From NCBI GenBank assembly GCA_036518635.1, contig DATDMT010000064.1, positions 1 to 17,112 of the forward strand: a DNA stretch of 17,112 nucleotides. Direction: 5' to 3'. The notes beneath the pieces were generated by a model, which did not search any database, had not been told where the DNA came from, and saw only the letters and a list, made by a program, of their open reading frames with translations. Numbering within the stretch: the first letter of the stretch is position 1; each line of letters begins with the position of its first letter. This document shows, piece after piece, positions 1-7,546 of the stretch. This DNA comes from AWTP1-18 sp036518635 (GTDB lineage Bacteria > Pseudomonadota > Gammaproteobacteria > Burkholderiales > Rhodocyclaceae). Position numbers and translations under genes: made by a program.

Positions 1-448
1 GCGACTGGTTCATGATCGCCCGTTCGATGTTCTGCCGGATCCACCAGGTGGCATAGGTGGAGAAGCGGAAGCCGCGATCCGGATCGAACTTTTCCTGGGC
101 GTGGATCAGGCCCAGATTGCCCTCTTCGATCAGGTCGTCCAGGGGCACGCCGCGGTTCTGGTAATGGCGGGCAATGCTTACCACCAGGCGCAGATTGGAT
201 TCGATCATGCGCTGCCGGGAGGCAAAGTTGCCGTCGCGCGCGGCGCGGGACAACTGCTGTTCTTCGGCAGCCGTCAGCAGCGGATTGGCACCGATCTCGT
301 TGAGATAGAGCTGGGTGATGTCGTCGAGGAAATCCAGCGTGGCTTCCTCGGGTGGGGCGACCGCTTCTGCAGCCTCTTCGGCCAATTCCACCGGCTCCGC
401 CGCCTGGGGATCTGCTTCGTCGTCGCTACTGAGGGATTCGTTGGACAT
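1..448 (-). CDS. rpoS: RNA polymerase sigma factor RpoS (partial, N-terminal 149 residues)
   Basis: Stationary-phase/general stress sigma factor, which directs RNA polymerase to stress promoters. The visible part has an acidic N-terminal stretch (MSNESLSSDDEADPQ...), then the region 1.2 motif TQLYLNEIG, region 2.1/2.2 with MIESNLRLVVSIAKHYQNRG and DLIEEGNLGLI, and region 2.3/2.4 with the promoter-melting stretch FSTYATWWIRQNIERAIMNQ, where the window ends. These residues match the RpoS rather than the RpoD pattern, and the gene directly follows nlpD as in other proteobacteria. The ATG at 448 is the only possible start: the nlpD stop TAG lies in the same frame 30 nt upstream and no ATG, GTG or TTG lies between. 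The 30-nt leader has no purine-rich Shine-Dalgarno sequence; it reads CGGCCCTCCGTC just before ATG. Regions 3 and 4 are outside the window. In E. coli the main rpoS promoter lies inside nlpD; I could not identify one here. Confidence 0.96.
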   Translation of the reverse strand, partial: MSNESLSSDDEADPQAAEPVELAEEAAEAVAPPEEATLDFLDDITQLYLNEIGANPLLTAAEEQQLSRAARDGNFASRQRMIESNLRLVVSIARHYQNRGVPLDDLIEEGNLGLIHAQEKFDPDRGFRFSTYATWWIRQNIERAIMNQS

Positions 449-478
449 GACGGAGGGCCGCTTGAGTGAATTGACGGG

Positions 479-1366
479 CTAGCGTTTGGGCAGGTAGGCC
501 AAGGGGTCTACCGGTTTGCCTTGACGGCGAATCTCGAAATGCAGCTTGGGTTGGTCGGAATCGGTGCTGCCTACTTCGGCAATCTTCTGTCCCCGGGTCA
601 CGGATTGACCTTCTTTCACCAGTATCTGGCTATTGTGAGCGTAGGCGGTCAAAAAGGTTGCATCGTGCTTGATGATTACCAGCTTGCCATAACCGCGCAG
701 CCCGCTGCCGGCATACACCACCTTGCCGGCACCGGCCGCCGTAACCGGGTCGCCGTTCTTGGCGGCGATGTCGATACCCTTGTTGCTGGCCTCGTTGAAG
801 GTGGCAGTAGGCTTGCCGGCCACCGGCCAGGCCCAGTCGCCGGCTTCGGCAGATTTTTCGGAAGCCGCTTCGGCGGCTTTTTCGGCAGGCTTTTCGGCCA
901 CTTTTTCCGGCGTCTTGGTCGCTGCCGCATCGGGCTTTTGCAGGCGCGCCAGGGCTTCGTCCGAATAGGGCTCCTTGCCGCCCTTGGGCTCGCGCTTCAA
1001 CACTGGGCTGGCGGCAACTGCCGTCGTGGCTTCGGCGGCGGCCGGCGCGGTTACCGGCTTGGCTACCGCAGCGCCCTCAGGGGGCACCACGCGCAGCACC
1101 TGGCCGACATTGATCTTGTTCGGGTCTTCGAGCTTGTTCCAGACCGCCACTTCGCGGTAATCCTGGCCATGGTCGAGGGCGATACGCAAAAGGTTGTCGC
1201 CCTTCTTCACCAGATAGTGACCGGGCGGCACCTCCACCGGAACCTCGGCCGCCGCAGCGGCGGCGATAGCTGCACTGCGATCCTCCACCGGGGCCGGCGC
1301 ATGGCTGGCGCAGGCGGCCAGCAGGCAGGCCATCACGATACTCGGCAGCAGCGCACGTAGGATCAT
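479..1366 (-). CDS. nlpD: NlpD-type lipoprotein, LysM plus degenerate LytM (M23) domain
   Basis: Outer-membrane lipoprotein that activates periplasmic amidases (AmiC in E. coli) during cell separation. It has 295 residues. The N-terminus is a lipoprotein signal with lipobox LAAC, the lipidated cysteine being C19. A LysM peptidoglycan-binding repeat follows at about 50-94 (GHYLVKKGDNLLRIA...), then a low-complexity linker rich in Ala, Lys and Glu (about 100-177), and a LytM/M23 domain at 178-295. In that domain the zinc-binding HxxxD motif reads NKGID (His replaced by N195, D199 kept) and the HxH motif reads KLH (first His replaced by K274). The fold is therefore probably non-catalytic, as in known amidase activators. 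It overlaps pcm by 4 nt (ATGA), and GGGAG lies 4 nt before its ATG. rpoS follows after 30 nt. The identification is firm; loss of enzyme activity is inferred from the missing ligands. Confidence 0.95.
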   Translation of the reverse strand: MILRALLPSIVMACLLAACASHAPAPVEDRSAAIAAAAAAEVPVEVPPGHYLVKKGDNLLRIALDHGQDYREVAVWNKLEDPNKINVGQVLRVVPPEGAAVAKPVTAPAAAEATTAVAASPVLKREPKGGKEPYSDEALARLQKPDAAATKTPEKVAEKPAEKAAEAASEKSAEAGDWAWPVAGKPTATFNEASNKGIDIAAKNGDPVTAAGAGKVVYAGSGLRGYGKLVIIKHDATFLTAYAHNSQILVKEGQSVTRGQKIAEVGSTDSDQPKLHFEIRRQGKPVDPLAYLPKR

Positions 1367-2019
1367 TCAACTCCCGGCAGCAAGGGTACGAAACGAACCG
1401 CATCGTAACGATTTTCGATGAAGCCCTCGGGGCCCCGCTCGATCATCACGATCACCTGATGATCCCCCGATCCCATCGGCAGAATCAGCCGCCCTCCCGG
1501 TGCCAGTTGCTCCAGCAGTTTCTGCGGAGCGGACATGGCGGCAGCGGCAAGGATGATGGTATCAAAAGGCGCCGCCTCCGGTAGCCCGAGATTGCCATCG
1601 GCATGTTTCAGGCGGACCTGACCGAGGCCGATCTGTTTAAGGTTTTCCCTAGCCCGCGCCAGCAGCGGGCCGATGCGCTCGACGGCATAAACCTGCTTGG
1701 TCAGCATGGCCAACACCGCCGCCTGGTAACCGCAACCGGCACCGACTTCCAGCGTCTTGCCGAGGCCGGCGCGGCCGGCCAGCAGCAACTCGATCATGCG
1801 GGCGACGACGAAGGGCTGGGAGATGGTCTGGCCGAGAATCAAGGGCAGCGCCGTGTCCTCGTAGGCGCGATGGGCCAGGGCCGGTTCGACGAAGATGTGG
1901 CGCGGCACGGTGCCGATCGCATTGAGTACCCGCTCGTCGCGCACGCCCTCGGCCCGCAGCCGTTCCAGCATGCGGGCGCGGGTGCGCTGGGAGGTCATGC
2001 CGATGCCCTGGAGATTCAT
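1363..2019 (-). CDS. pcm: protein-L-isoaspartate O-methyltransferase
   Basis: SAM-dependent cytoplasmic methyltransferase that methylates L-isoaspartyl residues and so starts repair of aged proteins. The 218 residues show the PCMT signature: GQTISQPF around S67, the SAM-binding motif I LEVGAGCGYQA at 90-100 (usually xExGxGSGY, here with Cys in place of the usual Ser), the HADG motif at 139-142, FDTIILAAA, and the C-terminal RFVPLL stretch. The length is normal. The ATG at 2019 overlaps the surE stop by 4 nt, and AGGA lies about 9 nt upstream, so this start is preferred over Met8. The pair surE-pcm ahead of nlpD-rpoS is a standard proteobacterial stationary-phase survival cluster. Translation is likely coupled to surE. 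Confidence 0.96.
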   Translation of the reverse strand: MNLQGIGMTSQRTRARMLERLRAEGVRDERVLNAIGTVPRHIFVEPALAHRAYEDTALPLILGQTISQPFVVARMIELLLAGRAGLGKTLEVGAGCGYQAAVLAMLTKQVYAVERIGPLLARARENLKQIGLGQVRLKHADGNLGLPEAAPFDTIILAAAAMSAPQKLLEQLAPGGRLILPMGSGDHQVIVMIERGPEGFIENRYDAVRFVPLLPGVE

Positions 2020-2756
2020 CCCAGCCAGTCCTTCAAGGCGCCCAATTGAGCGGTGTGGGTCAGGTCGATCTGCAAGGGGGTAATCGATACGTAGTTGTTG
2101 GCGACTGCATGGAAGTCGGTGCCCTCGCCCGCATCGGCGGCTTCACCGGCCGGGCCGACCCAATACACGGTCTCGCCGCGCGGGCTGATCTGGCGCACCA
2201 CCGGCTCGGCCTTGTGGCGGCGGCCAAGGCGGGTCACGCGATAACCGCGAATCTGCTCCCAGGGCACATCCGGCACATTCACATTGAGCAGCACCGGGGC
2301 GCCAAAGCCTCCGGCCTGAAAGCGCGCCACCAGATCGCCCACCACCCGCTTGGCGGTATCGAAGTGGGCGCCGTATTTGCTGGCTAGCGACAGGGCGATG
2401 GAAGGCACACCAAGCAAATAGCCTTCGGTGGCGGCAGCCACGGTGCCGGAATACAGGGTGTCGTCGCCCATGTTGGCGCCGAGATTGACCCCTGACAGCA
2501 CCATGTCCGGCAGGTGTTCGACCATGCCGGTGACGGCCAGATGGACGCAGTCCGTCGGCGTGCCGTTGACGTAATGGAACCCGTTCGCCGCGCGACGCAG
2601 GGACAGGGGACGGTCCAGGGTCAGCGAATTGCTCGCGCCGCTGCGATCCTGTTCAGGGGCAACGACAGTGAATTCGGCGAGGGGAGAAACCGCTTCGGCG
2701 AGGGCCGCAATGCCCGGCGCGAGATATCCGTCGTCGTTGCTTATCAGGATACGCAT
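2016..2756 (-). CDS. surE: 5'/3'-nucleotidase SurE
   Basis: Metal-dependent nucleoside monophosphatase and exopolyphosphatase of the SurE family, important for stationary-phase survival. It is 246 residues long from MRILISNDDGY. The metal site is visible: D8 and D9 in NDDG, S39 in DRSGASNSLT, and N91 in SGVNLGANMGDDT. The motif NGTPTDCVH at 64-72 is also typical. An open frame continues 35 codons upstream, but that extension runs through the tRNA-Pro gene and its residues do not look like SurE, so the start at 2756 is chosen. No Shine-Dalgarno sequence is visible before this ATG (the preceding bases are CATTCGCCGTC), which is unusual beside the good sites of neighbouring genes. It overlaps pcm by 4 nt and is the first protein gene after the tRNA. 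Confidence 0.95.
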   Translation of the reverse strand: MRILISNDDGYLAPGIAALAEAVSPLAEFTVVAPEQDRSGASNSLTLDRPLSLRRAANGFHYVNGTPTDCVHLAVTGMVEHLPDMVLSGVNLGANMGDDTLYSGTVAAATEGYLLGVPSIALSLASKYGAHFDTAKRVVGDLVARFQAGGFGAPVLLNVNVPDVPWEQIRGYRVTRLGRRHKAEPVVRQISPRGETVYWVGPAGEAADAGEGTDFHAVANNYVSITPLQIDLTHTAQLGALKDWLG

Positions 2757-2812
2757 GACGGCGAATGGATGCGCTGGCTCGTTGGAAACGGTCTGGAGAA
2801 TGAAAGAAAAAT

Positions 2813-2890
<78 letters not shown>

Positions 2891-2900
2891 CTGGAGAAGA

Positions 2901-2906
2901 ATTATA
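2901..2906 (-). promoter_or_regulatory. -10 box of the tRNA-Pro promoter
   Basis: A perfect TATAAT hexamer, read on the minus strand, lies 11 nt before the first base of the tRNA. This places a transcription start a few bases upstream of the mature 5' end. No clear TTGACA-like -35 box is found at 16-18 nt; the sequence there is G-rich (GGCGGT/TGGCGG). The promoter call therefore rests on the -10 match and its position. Confidence 0.6.
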
Positions 2907-2931
2907 CACGACGAGACCCCAAACCGCCAGG

Positions 2932-3315
2932 TCAGACGCGGAGAATTTCGATGATTTCCGCGAGTTCGGCGCGCAGCGAGCTAGAGGCTGCGCTTGCCGC
3001 GACAACCTCGGCCTGCTCCGCACGTTCGGCGCGCTCGACGCGGCCAATGCCATCGTCAAGACGATTGCGCGCACCACTGATGGTGAAGCCTTCTTCGTAG
3101 AGCAACTGACGAATACGCCGCACCAGCAGCACTTCATGATGCTGGTAGTAGCGGCGGTTGCCGCGCCGCTTGACCGGCTTCAGTTGGGTGAACTCCTGCT
3201 CCCAATAGCGCAGCACGTGCGGCTTGACGCCGCACAGCTCGCTTACCTCACCGATGGTGAAGTAGCGCTTGGCCGGGATCGGCGGGAGTTCTTCCCGATC
3301 AGACAGGCTGACCAT
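2932..3315 (-). CDS. MerR-family HTH protein linked to ihfA
   Basis: Small DNA-binding protein (127 residues) of the MerR superfamily. The N-terminal winged helix-turn-helix spans about 17-57 (RYFTIGEVSELCGVKPHVLRYWE, with the wing RRGNRRYY), followed by MerR-type helices (EVLLVRRIRQLLYEEGFTISGARNRL) and a C-terminal Glu/Ala/Arg-rich helix. It has no C-terminal effector or metal-binding cysteine pair; the only cysteine, C28, is in the HTH. This compact type is regularly found directly after ihfA in betaproteobacteria; its target is not known to me. The ATG at 3315 lies inside ihfA (17-nt overlap), so the two are translationally linked. It is the last protein gene of the thrS-pheT-ihfA operon before tRNA-Pro. 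Confidence 0.9.
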   Translation of the reverse strand: MVSLSDREELPPIPAKRYFTIGEVSELCGVKPHVLRYWEQEFTQLKPVKRRGNRRYYQHHEVLLVRRIRQLLYEEGFTISGARNRLDDGIGRVERAERAEQAEVVAASAASSSLRAELAEIIEILRV

Positions 3316-3601
3316 TCTGGATGGCCTCGACAGCGGCCTTGAGTTTTTGACTGGCGTGGAAGGTCACGACGCGGCGAGCAGTGATTGGAATCTCCTCGCC
3401 GGTCTTGGGATTGCGGCCGGGCCGTTGGGGTTTGTCGCGCAACTGGAAATTGCCGAAGCCCGACAGCTTGACGCTGTCGCCGGCTTCCAGCGCGGTGCGA
3501 ACTTCCTCAAAAAAGCTTTCCACCATGTCTTTGGCTTCACGCTTGTTCAAACCGACCCGCTCGAAAAGCAGGTCCGCCAGTTCCGCCTTGGTCAGCGTCA
3601 T
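3299..3601 (-). CDS. ihfA: integration host factor subunit alpha
   Basis: DNA-bending HU/IHF-family protein, alpha subunit; it acts as a heterodimer with IhfB on nucleoid DNA, promoters and recombination sites. From MTLTKAEL it has 100 residues. The family signature GFGNFQLRDKPQRPGRNP is at 48-65, and P65, the intercalating proline, falls at the same number as in E. coli IhfA, which supports this start. Alternatives are a TTG three codons upstream, with GGAG 5 nt before it and thus better spaced than the ATG (about 14 nt), and an ATG at 3646 that overlaps the pheT stop by 4 nt and would add 15 residues (MMGDVRGIGGEVLNK). The C-terminus overlaps the merR-like gene. The pheT-ihfA linkage is conserved in proteobacteria. 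Identity is firm; the start is uncertain. Confidence 0.93.
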   Translation of the reverse strand: MTLTKAELADLLFERVGLNKREAKDMVESFFEEVRTALEAGDSVKLSGFGNFQLRDKPQRPGRNPKTGEEIPITARRVVTFHASQKLKAAVEAIQNGQPV

Positions 3602-3642
3602 CTTGTTCAAAACTTCTCCCCCGATACCTCTTACGTCGCCCA

Positions 3643-6024
3643 TCAAGCACGCAACTCCGCACCCAGTTTTTCTCGGGCCGCAGTGACCAGCGCAGCCATT
3701 GCGGATTCGACTTCCGCTTCTTCGAGCGTACGTTGAGTATCTTGCATAACTACCCGGAACGCAAGGCTTTTTCTGCCTTCAACGACCCCTTTGCCTTGAT
3801 AGATATCAAACAGTTGGATGTCCCGAACTATGACAGGAGCAACCTCGCGCAAGGTATCCAGCAGGGGCTGCCAAGCCTGCTGGTGATCCACCACCAGGGC
3901 TAGGTCGCGCATCACGGCGGGGTAACGGGAAACCTCGCGGTAGGCCGGCATCGGCACATCCAACAGCGCCGCCAGTTCCAGCTCGAAGACCACCGGGGCG
4001 GTGCCCAGGTCGTACTTCTGCACCCAGCGCGGATGCAATTCGCCGATGACGCCAATCGCCTTGCCCTCCGCCAACACGCGGGCGGCACGCCCCGGGTGCA
4101 GCGCCGGATGATCGGCCAGGGTCTCGAAGCCGAGCGCCACGCCGGGGAACAGAGCCTCGACATCGGCCTTCAAGTCATAGAAGTCCACGTTGCGCGTCGC
4201 CGCGCCCCATTGTTCGGCCAGGGCCGGGCCTGCCGCCAGGGCGGCCAGGCGCAGGGGCTGGTGGAAACCGGTGACCGGCGTGCCGGCGCTGTCACGGAGG
4301 AAGACCCGGCCCAGCTCGAAGGCCCGCACCCGTTCCTGCTGGCGCTTGCGATTGGTGGCCAGCACGCCGACCAGGCTGCCGATCAGGCTGCTGCGCATCA
4401 CGCCCATCTGGCTGGCGATCGGATTGGCCAGGGTGATGGGGGCAGTGTTGCCGGCGAAGTCGGCTTCCAGCGCCGCCTCGACGAAGCTGAAATTCACGGT
4501 TTCCTGATAGCCGCGGGCGGCCACCTGGCGCCGCACCTGCATCGCCGTGCGGCGCGCCTCGGGCAGCGCCATCATGCCGATCAGGCCCCGCGGCGGGCGC
4601 GGCACAATGTTGTCGTAGCCGTGCAGGCGCGCCAGTTCCTCGATCAGGTCTTCCTCGATTTCCATGTCGAAGCGCCAGGAGGGCGGCGTGACGACGAACT
4701 CGTCGCCGTGCTGCTCGAAGGCGAATTCGAGGCCGGTCAGCAGCCGGGCGATCTGGGCGGCATCGAAGGGCACACCGAGCACCTTGACGGCACGGGCGGT
4801 ACGCAGCGTGACCGGCTTGCGCGCCGGCAGGTCGGCGGCGCACAGCGCTTCGACCACCGGGCCAGGCTGGCCGCCGCAGACTTCCAGCACCAGCTGAGTG
4901 GCGCGCTCGATGGCACGGCCCTGCAGTTCGAAGTCCACCCCGCGCTCGAAGCGATAGGAGGAATCGGAAGAGAAGCCCAGGGCCCGGGCCTTGCCGGCGA
5001 TGGCGTCGGGGGCGAAGAAGGCCGACTCGATGAAGATGTCGCGGGTCCCATCGGTGACGCCGGAATCCTCGCCGCCCATGATGCCGCCCAGCGCCAGGGC
5101 CCGGGCTTCGTCGGCGATCAGCACGGCATCGGCCGGCGGCGTGACGGTCTGTTCGTTGAGCAGCAGCACCTGTTCGCCAGCCTTGGGCAGGCGTACATGG
5201 ATCGCGCCGGACAGCTTGGCGTCGTCGAAGGCGTGCAGCGGCTGACCCAGCTCCAGCAGGACGTAGTTGGTGATGTCCACCACCGCCGAGATCGAGCGCA
5301 GGCCGCTGCGTTCCAGGCGCTGCTTGATCCAGGCCGGGGTCGGCGCGGCGGCATTGACGCCGCGGACGATGCGGCCGCAGTAGCGCGGGCAGGCGGCGCC
5401 GACTTCCAGCACCACCTTGCGGACGTCGTCCAGGGCCGGGGGAACCGCCGCGACAGCCGGTGCCTGCAAGGGCGCGCCGGTCAGGGCTGAGACTTCGCGA
5501 GCGATGCCGAGGATGGACAGGCAGTCAGCCCGATTCGGCGTCAGCTTCAGGGTGATCAACTGGTCGTCGAGATCCAGGTACTGGCGGATCGACTGACCGA
5601 CGGGCGCGTCGGCGGGCAGCACCAGCAGGCCGTCGGCGGCTTCCGCCAGGCCCAGTTCCTTGGCCGAACAGAGCATGCCGAAGCTCTCGATGCCGCGCAC
5701 CTTGGCCTTCTTGATTTCGATGCCGGGCAACTTGGCGCCCACCAGGGCGCAGGGCACCACCAGGCCTTCGGCGGCATTCGGCGCGCCGCAGACGATCTGC
5801 AGCAGGCCGAACTCGCCGGCATCCACTTTGCACAGGCGTAGCCGGTCGGCGTCGGGGTGTTTTTCGCAGGCGACGATGCGGGCCACCACCACCTGTTCGA
5901 AGGGCGGGGCCACCGGGCCCATCTCTTCCACTTCCAGCCCTGCCATGGTCAGCAGGTGGGCGAGTTCTTCGCTGTTCAGCGCCGGATTGCAGTAGCTGCG
6001 CAGCCAGGATTCGGAAAATTGCAT
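3643..6024 (-). CDS. pheT: phenylalanyl-tRNA synthetase beta subunit
   Basis: Beta chain of the alpha2-beta2 PheRS, which charges tRNA-Phe and carries the editing site. The length of 793 residues is normal. In order: an EMAP-like tRNA-binding domain at about 40-150 (HPDADRLRLCKVD at 56-68), the B1 hinge LTPNRADCLSILGIARE at about 160-176, the B3/B4 editing domain at about 210-380 (ITNYVLLELGQPLHAFD; GIMGGEDSGV), the B5 domain at about 400-475 (FVVTPPSWRFDMEIEEDLIEE region), the catalytic-like core, and the C-terminal FDX-ACB anticodon-binding domain at about 700-793 (SRYPAVMRDLALVVD; LFDIYQGKGV). The ATG begins 2 nt after the pheS stop and has no separate Shine-Dalgarno site, so it is probably translated by coupling to pheS. 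Its stop region overlaps the longest possible ihfA frame. Confidence 0.98.
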   Translation of the reverse strand: MQFSESWLRSYCNPALNSEELAHLLTMAGLEVEEMGPVAPPFEQVVVARIVACEKHPDADRLRLCKVDAGEFGLLQIVCGAPNAAEGLVVPCALVGAKLPGIEIKKAKVRGIESFGMLCSAKELGLAEAADGLLVLPADAPVGQSIRQYLDLDDQLITLKLTPNRADCLSILGIAREVSALTGAPLQAPAVAAVPPALDDVRKVVLEVGAACPRYCGRIVRGVNAAAPTPAWIKQRLERSGLRSISAVVDITNYVLLELGQPLHAFDDAKLSGAIHVRLPKAGEQVLLLNEQTVTPPADAVLIADEARALALGGIMGGEDSGVTDGTRDIFIESAFFAPDAIAGKARALGFSSDSSYRFERGVDFELQGRAIERATQLVLEVCGGQPGPVVEALCAADLPARKPVTLRTARAVKVLGVPFDAAQIARLLTGLEFAFEQHGDEFVVTPPSWRFDMEIEEDLIEELARLHGYDNIVPRPPRGLIGMMALPEARRTAMQVRRQVAARGYQETVNFSFVEAALEADFAGNTAPITLANPIASQMGVMRSSLIGSLVGVLATNRKRQQERVRAFELGRVFLRDSAGTPVTGFHQPLRLAALAAGPALAEQWGAATRNVDFYDLKADVEALFPGVALGFETLADHPALHPGRAARVLAEGKAIGVIGELHPRWVQKYDLGTAPVVFELELAALLDVPMPAYREVSRYPAVMRDLALVVDHQQAWQPLLDTLREVAPVIVRDIQLFDIYQGKGVVEGRKSLAFRVVMQDTQRTLEEAEVESAMAALVTAAREKLGAELRA

Positions 6025-6026
6025 GA

Positions 6027-7073
6027 TCAGTTGAACTGGGAAAGGAAGCGCAAATCGCCTTCGAAGAACAGGCGCAGGTCGTTGATGCCGTAGCGGAGCA
6101 TGGTCAGCCGGTCGGGGCCGAAGCCGAAGGCGAAGCCCTGGTAGCGGTCCGGATCAACGCCGCCGAAGCGCAGCACATTGGGATGCACCATGCCGCAGCC
6201 GGCGATCTCCAGCCAGCGGCCTTCCAGCGGGCCGCTCATGAAGGCCACGTCGATCTCGGCGGAGGGCTCGGTGAAGGGGAAGAAGGAGGGGCGGAAGCGC
6301 ACCTTGAGGTCGTCGCTCTCGAAGAAGCGACGCAGGAAATCGGCGACCACGCCCTTCAGGTCGGCGAAGCTGACGTCCTCGCCGACCCAGAGGCCTTCGA
6401 CCTGATGGAACATCGGAGAATGGGTGGCATCGGAGTCGACACGATAGACGCGGCCCGGCGCAATCATGCGGATTTCCGGCATGTGCTCGAGGTGGCCGTA
6501 CTTCTCGATGTGGGCCTGCATGTAGCGCACCTGCACCGGGCTGGTGTGGGTCCGCAGCAGCACGTCCTCGCGCACCTGGCCGGCGTCGTCGAGCAGGTAG
6601 AAGGTGTCGTGCATCGAACGGGCCGGATGCTTTTCCGGCGTGTTCATGGCGGTGAAGTTATGCCAATCGGTTTCTATCTCGGGGCCTTCGGCCACTTCGA
6701 AACCGATCGAGCGGAACAGTTGCTCGATGCGTTCCAGGGTGCGCGTCACCGGATGCAGGCCGCCGCCAGGTTGGCCGCGGCCGGGCAGGGTCACGTCGAG
6801 GGCTTCGGCGGCTAACTGCGCCTGCAGGGCGGCATCGCGCAGGGCTTCGCGGTGACCGTTCAGAGCGCTCTCCACCTGTTCCTTGGCGACGTTGATGGCG
6901 GCACCGGCAGCCTTGCGCTCCTCCGCCGCCAGCTTGCCGAGGCCCTTCAACAGGGCAGTCAGCGAGCCGTCTTTGCCGAGATAGCGGGCCTTGGCTTCTT
7001 CCAGCTTGGCCGGTTCAGTGGCGGCAGCAAAATCGGCGACCGCCTGGGCAACGAGTTGTTCGAGATTTTCCAT
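6027..7073 (-). CDS. pheS: phenylalanyl-tRNA synthetase alpha subunit
   Basis: Catalytic alpha chain of PheRS, a class II aminoacyl-tRNA synthetase. It has 348 residues from MENLEQL. The N-terminal coiled coil (about 1-85, rich in Ala, Glu and Lys) binds tRNA. The catalytic domain follows with GFEVAEGPEIETDWHNF, the HTSPVQVRYM segment, motif 2 FHQVEGLWVGE and motif 3 GFAFGFGPDRLTMLRYGI near the C-terminus. The open frame extends 94 codons upstream into rplT, but those residues are not PheS-like, so the start at 7073 is used; only a weak GGAT lies just upstream. A strong terminator-like hairpin ends about 12 nt before this ATG, so expression of pheS and everything downstream depends on read-through or attenuation. 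Confidence 0.97.
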   Translation of the reverse strand: MENLEQLVAQAVADFAAATEPAKLEEAKARYLGKDGSLTALLKGLGKLAAEERKAAGAAINVAKEQVESALNGHREALRDAALQAQLAAEALDVTLPGRGQPGGGLHPVTRTLERIEQLFRSIGFEVAEGPEIETDWHNFTAMNTPEKHPARSMHDTFYLLDDAGQVREDVLLRTHTSPVQVRYMQAHIEKYGHLEHMPEIRMIAPGRVYRVDSDATHSPMFHQVEGLWVGEDVSFADLKGVVADFLRRFFESDDLKVRFRPSFFPFTEPSAEIDVAFMSGPLEGRWLEIAGCGMVHPNVLRFGGVDPDRYQGFAFGFGPDRLTMLRYGINDLRLFFEGDLRFLSQFN

Positions 7074-7080
7074 ACGATCC

Positions 7081-7117
7081 AAAGCAAAAGGGAGGCCCCA
7101 GATTTCTGAGGCCTCCC
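7081..7117 (-). terminator. intrinsic terminator or attenuator before pheS
   Basis: Read on the minus strand, GGGAGGCCTCAG (7117-7106) and CTGGGGCCTCCC (7101-7090) form an uninterrupted 12-bp stem with one T-G pair and a four-base loop, AAAT. TTTTGCTTT follows at once (7089-7081). This is the strongest terminator-like element in the window. It lies between rplT and pheS, 12 nt before the pheS ATG. E. coli also has an attenuator here, controlled by a Phe-rich leader peptide; no such peptide is visible in the 101-nt gap. Confidence 0.8.
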
Positions 7118-7121
7118 CATG

Positions 7122-7164
7122 TTCGCGAACGATCCGCGAAAAGGCTCGCGCGGCAAGCCGCGCG
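7122..7164 (-). promoter_or_regulatory. two further hairpins in the rplT-pheS gap
   Basis: Upstream of the terminator, the minus strand holds CGCGCGG-CTTG-CCGCGCG (7164-7147, 7 bp) and TTCGCG-N7-CGCGAA (7140-7122, 6 bp). The bases GAGCCT (7146-7141 as part of GCGAGCCTTTT) could pair, with one bulge, with AGGCCTC of the terminator's 5' arm, giving a possible antiterminator. That alternative pairing is an inference; no folding was calculated. Confidence 0.4.
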
Positions 7165-7174
7165 GACTGCCGCC

Positions 7175-7534
7175 TTAGGCGCCGAGCTTGGCCTTGGCCT
7201 GGTTCGCCAGCGCCGCGAAAGCGGGCTTGTCGAACACGGCCAGGTCGGCCAGCACCTTGCGATCCACCTCGATGGAAGCCTTCTTCAGGCCGTTCATGAA
7301 GGTGCTGTACTTCAGGCCGACTTCCCGGGCTGCCGCGTTGATACGGGCAATCCACAGGGCGCGGAACTGACGCTTGCGTTGACGACGGTCACGGTAGGCA
7401 TATTGGCCAGCCTTCATCACCGCTTCTTTGGCGATGCGATAGACCGTACTGCGACGACCGCGGTAACCCTTGGCCTGGTCGAGAACCTTCTTGTGGCGCG
7501 CGCGCGCCGTTACACCACGTTTTACGCGAGGCAT
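7175..7534 (-). CDS. rplT: 50S ribosomal protein L20
   Basis: Ribosomal protein L20, needed for early 50S assembly; in E. coli it also represses the rpmI-rplT message. The 119 residues start MPRVKRGVTARARHKK with a basic N-terminal extension, followed by the conserved GYRGRRSTVYRIAKEAV, YRDRRQRKRQFRALWIARIN and YSTFMNGLKKA segments. Length and sequence are standard. A strong Shine-Dalgarno site (AAGGAG, 7 nt before ATG) overlaps the region after the rpmI stop 12 nt away. It is co-transcribed with infC and rpmI. Confidence 0.99.
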   Translation of the reverse strand: MPRVKRGVTARARHKKVLDQAKGYRGRRSTVYRIAKEAVMKAGQYAYRDRRQRKRQFRALWIARINAAAREVGLKYSTFMNGLKKASIEVDRKVLADLAVFDKPAFAALANQAKAKLGA

Positions 7535-7546
7535 TGTTGATCTCCT

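Noticed and set aside
4033..5490. A 485-residue open frame on the plus strand opposite pheT
   Set aside because: Antisense shadow of a firmly identified gene; the protein is low in hydrophobic pattern, rich in His, Gln and Gly, and has no domain.
6959..7156. A 65-residue frame from a TTG, tested as a PheS leader peptide
   Set aside because: It has only two Phe codons before the hairpin, runs through the terminator into pheS and has no Shine-Dalgarno site.
7074..7355. 94-residue N-terminal extension of PheS
   Set aside because: It reads out of frame through rplT and its leader, including the terminator hairpin; the residues are not PheS-like and family length fits the start at 7073.
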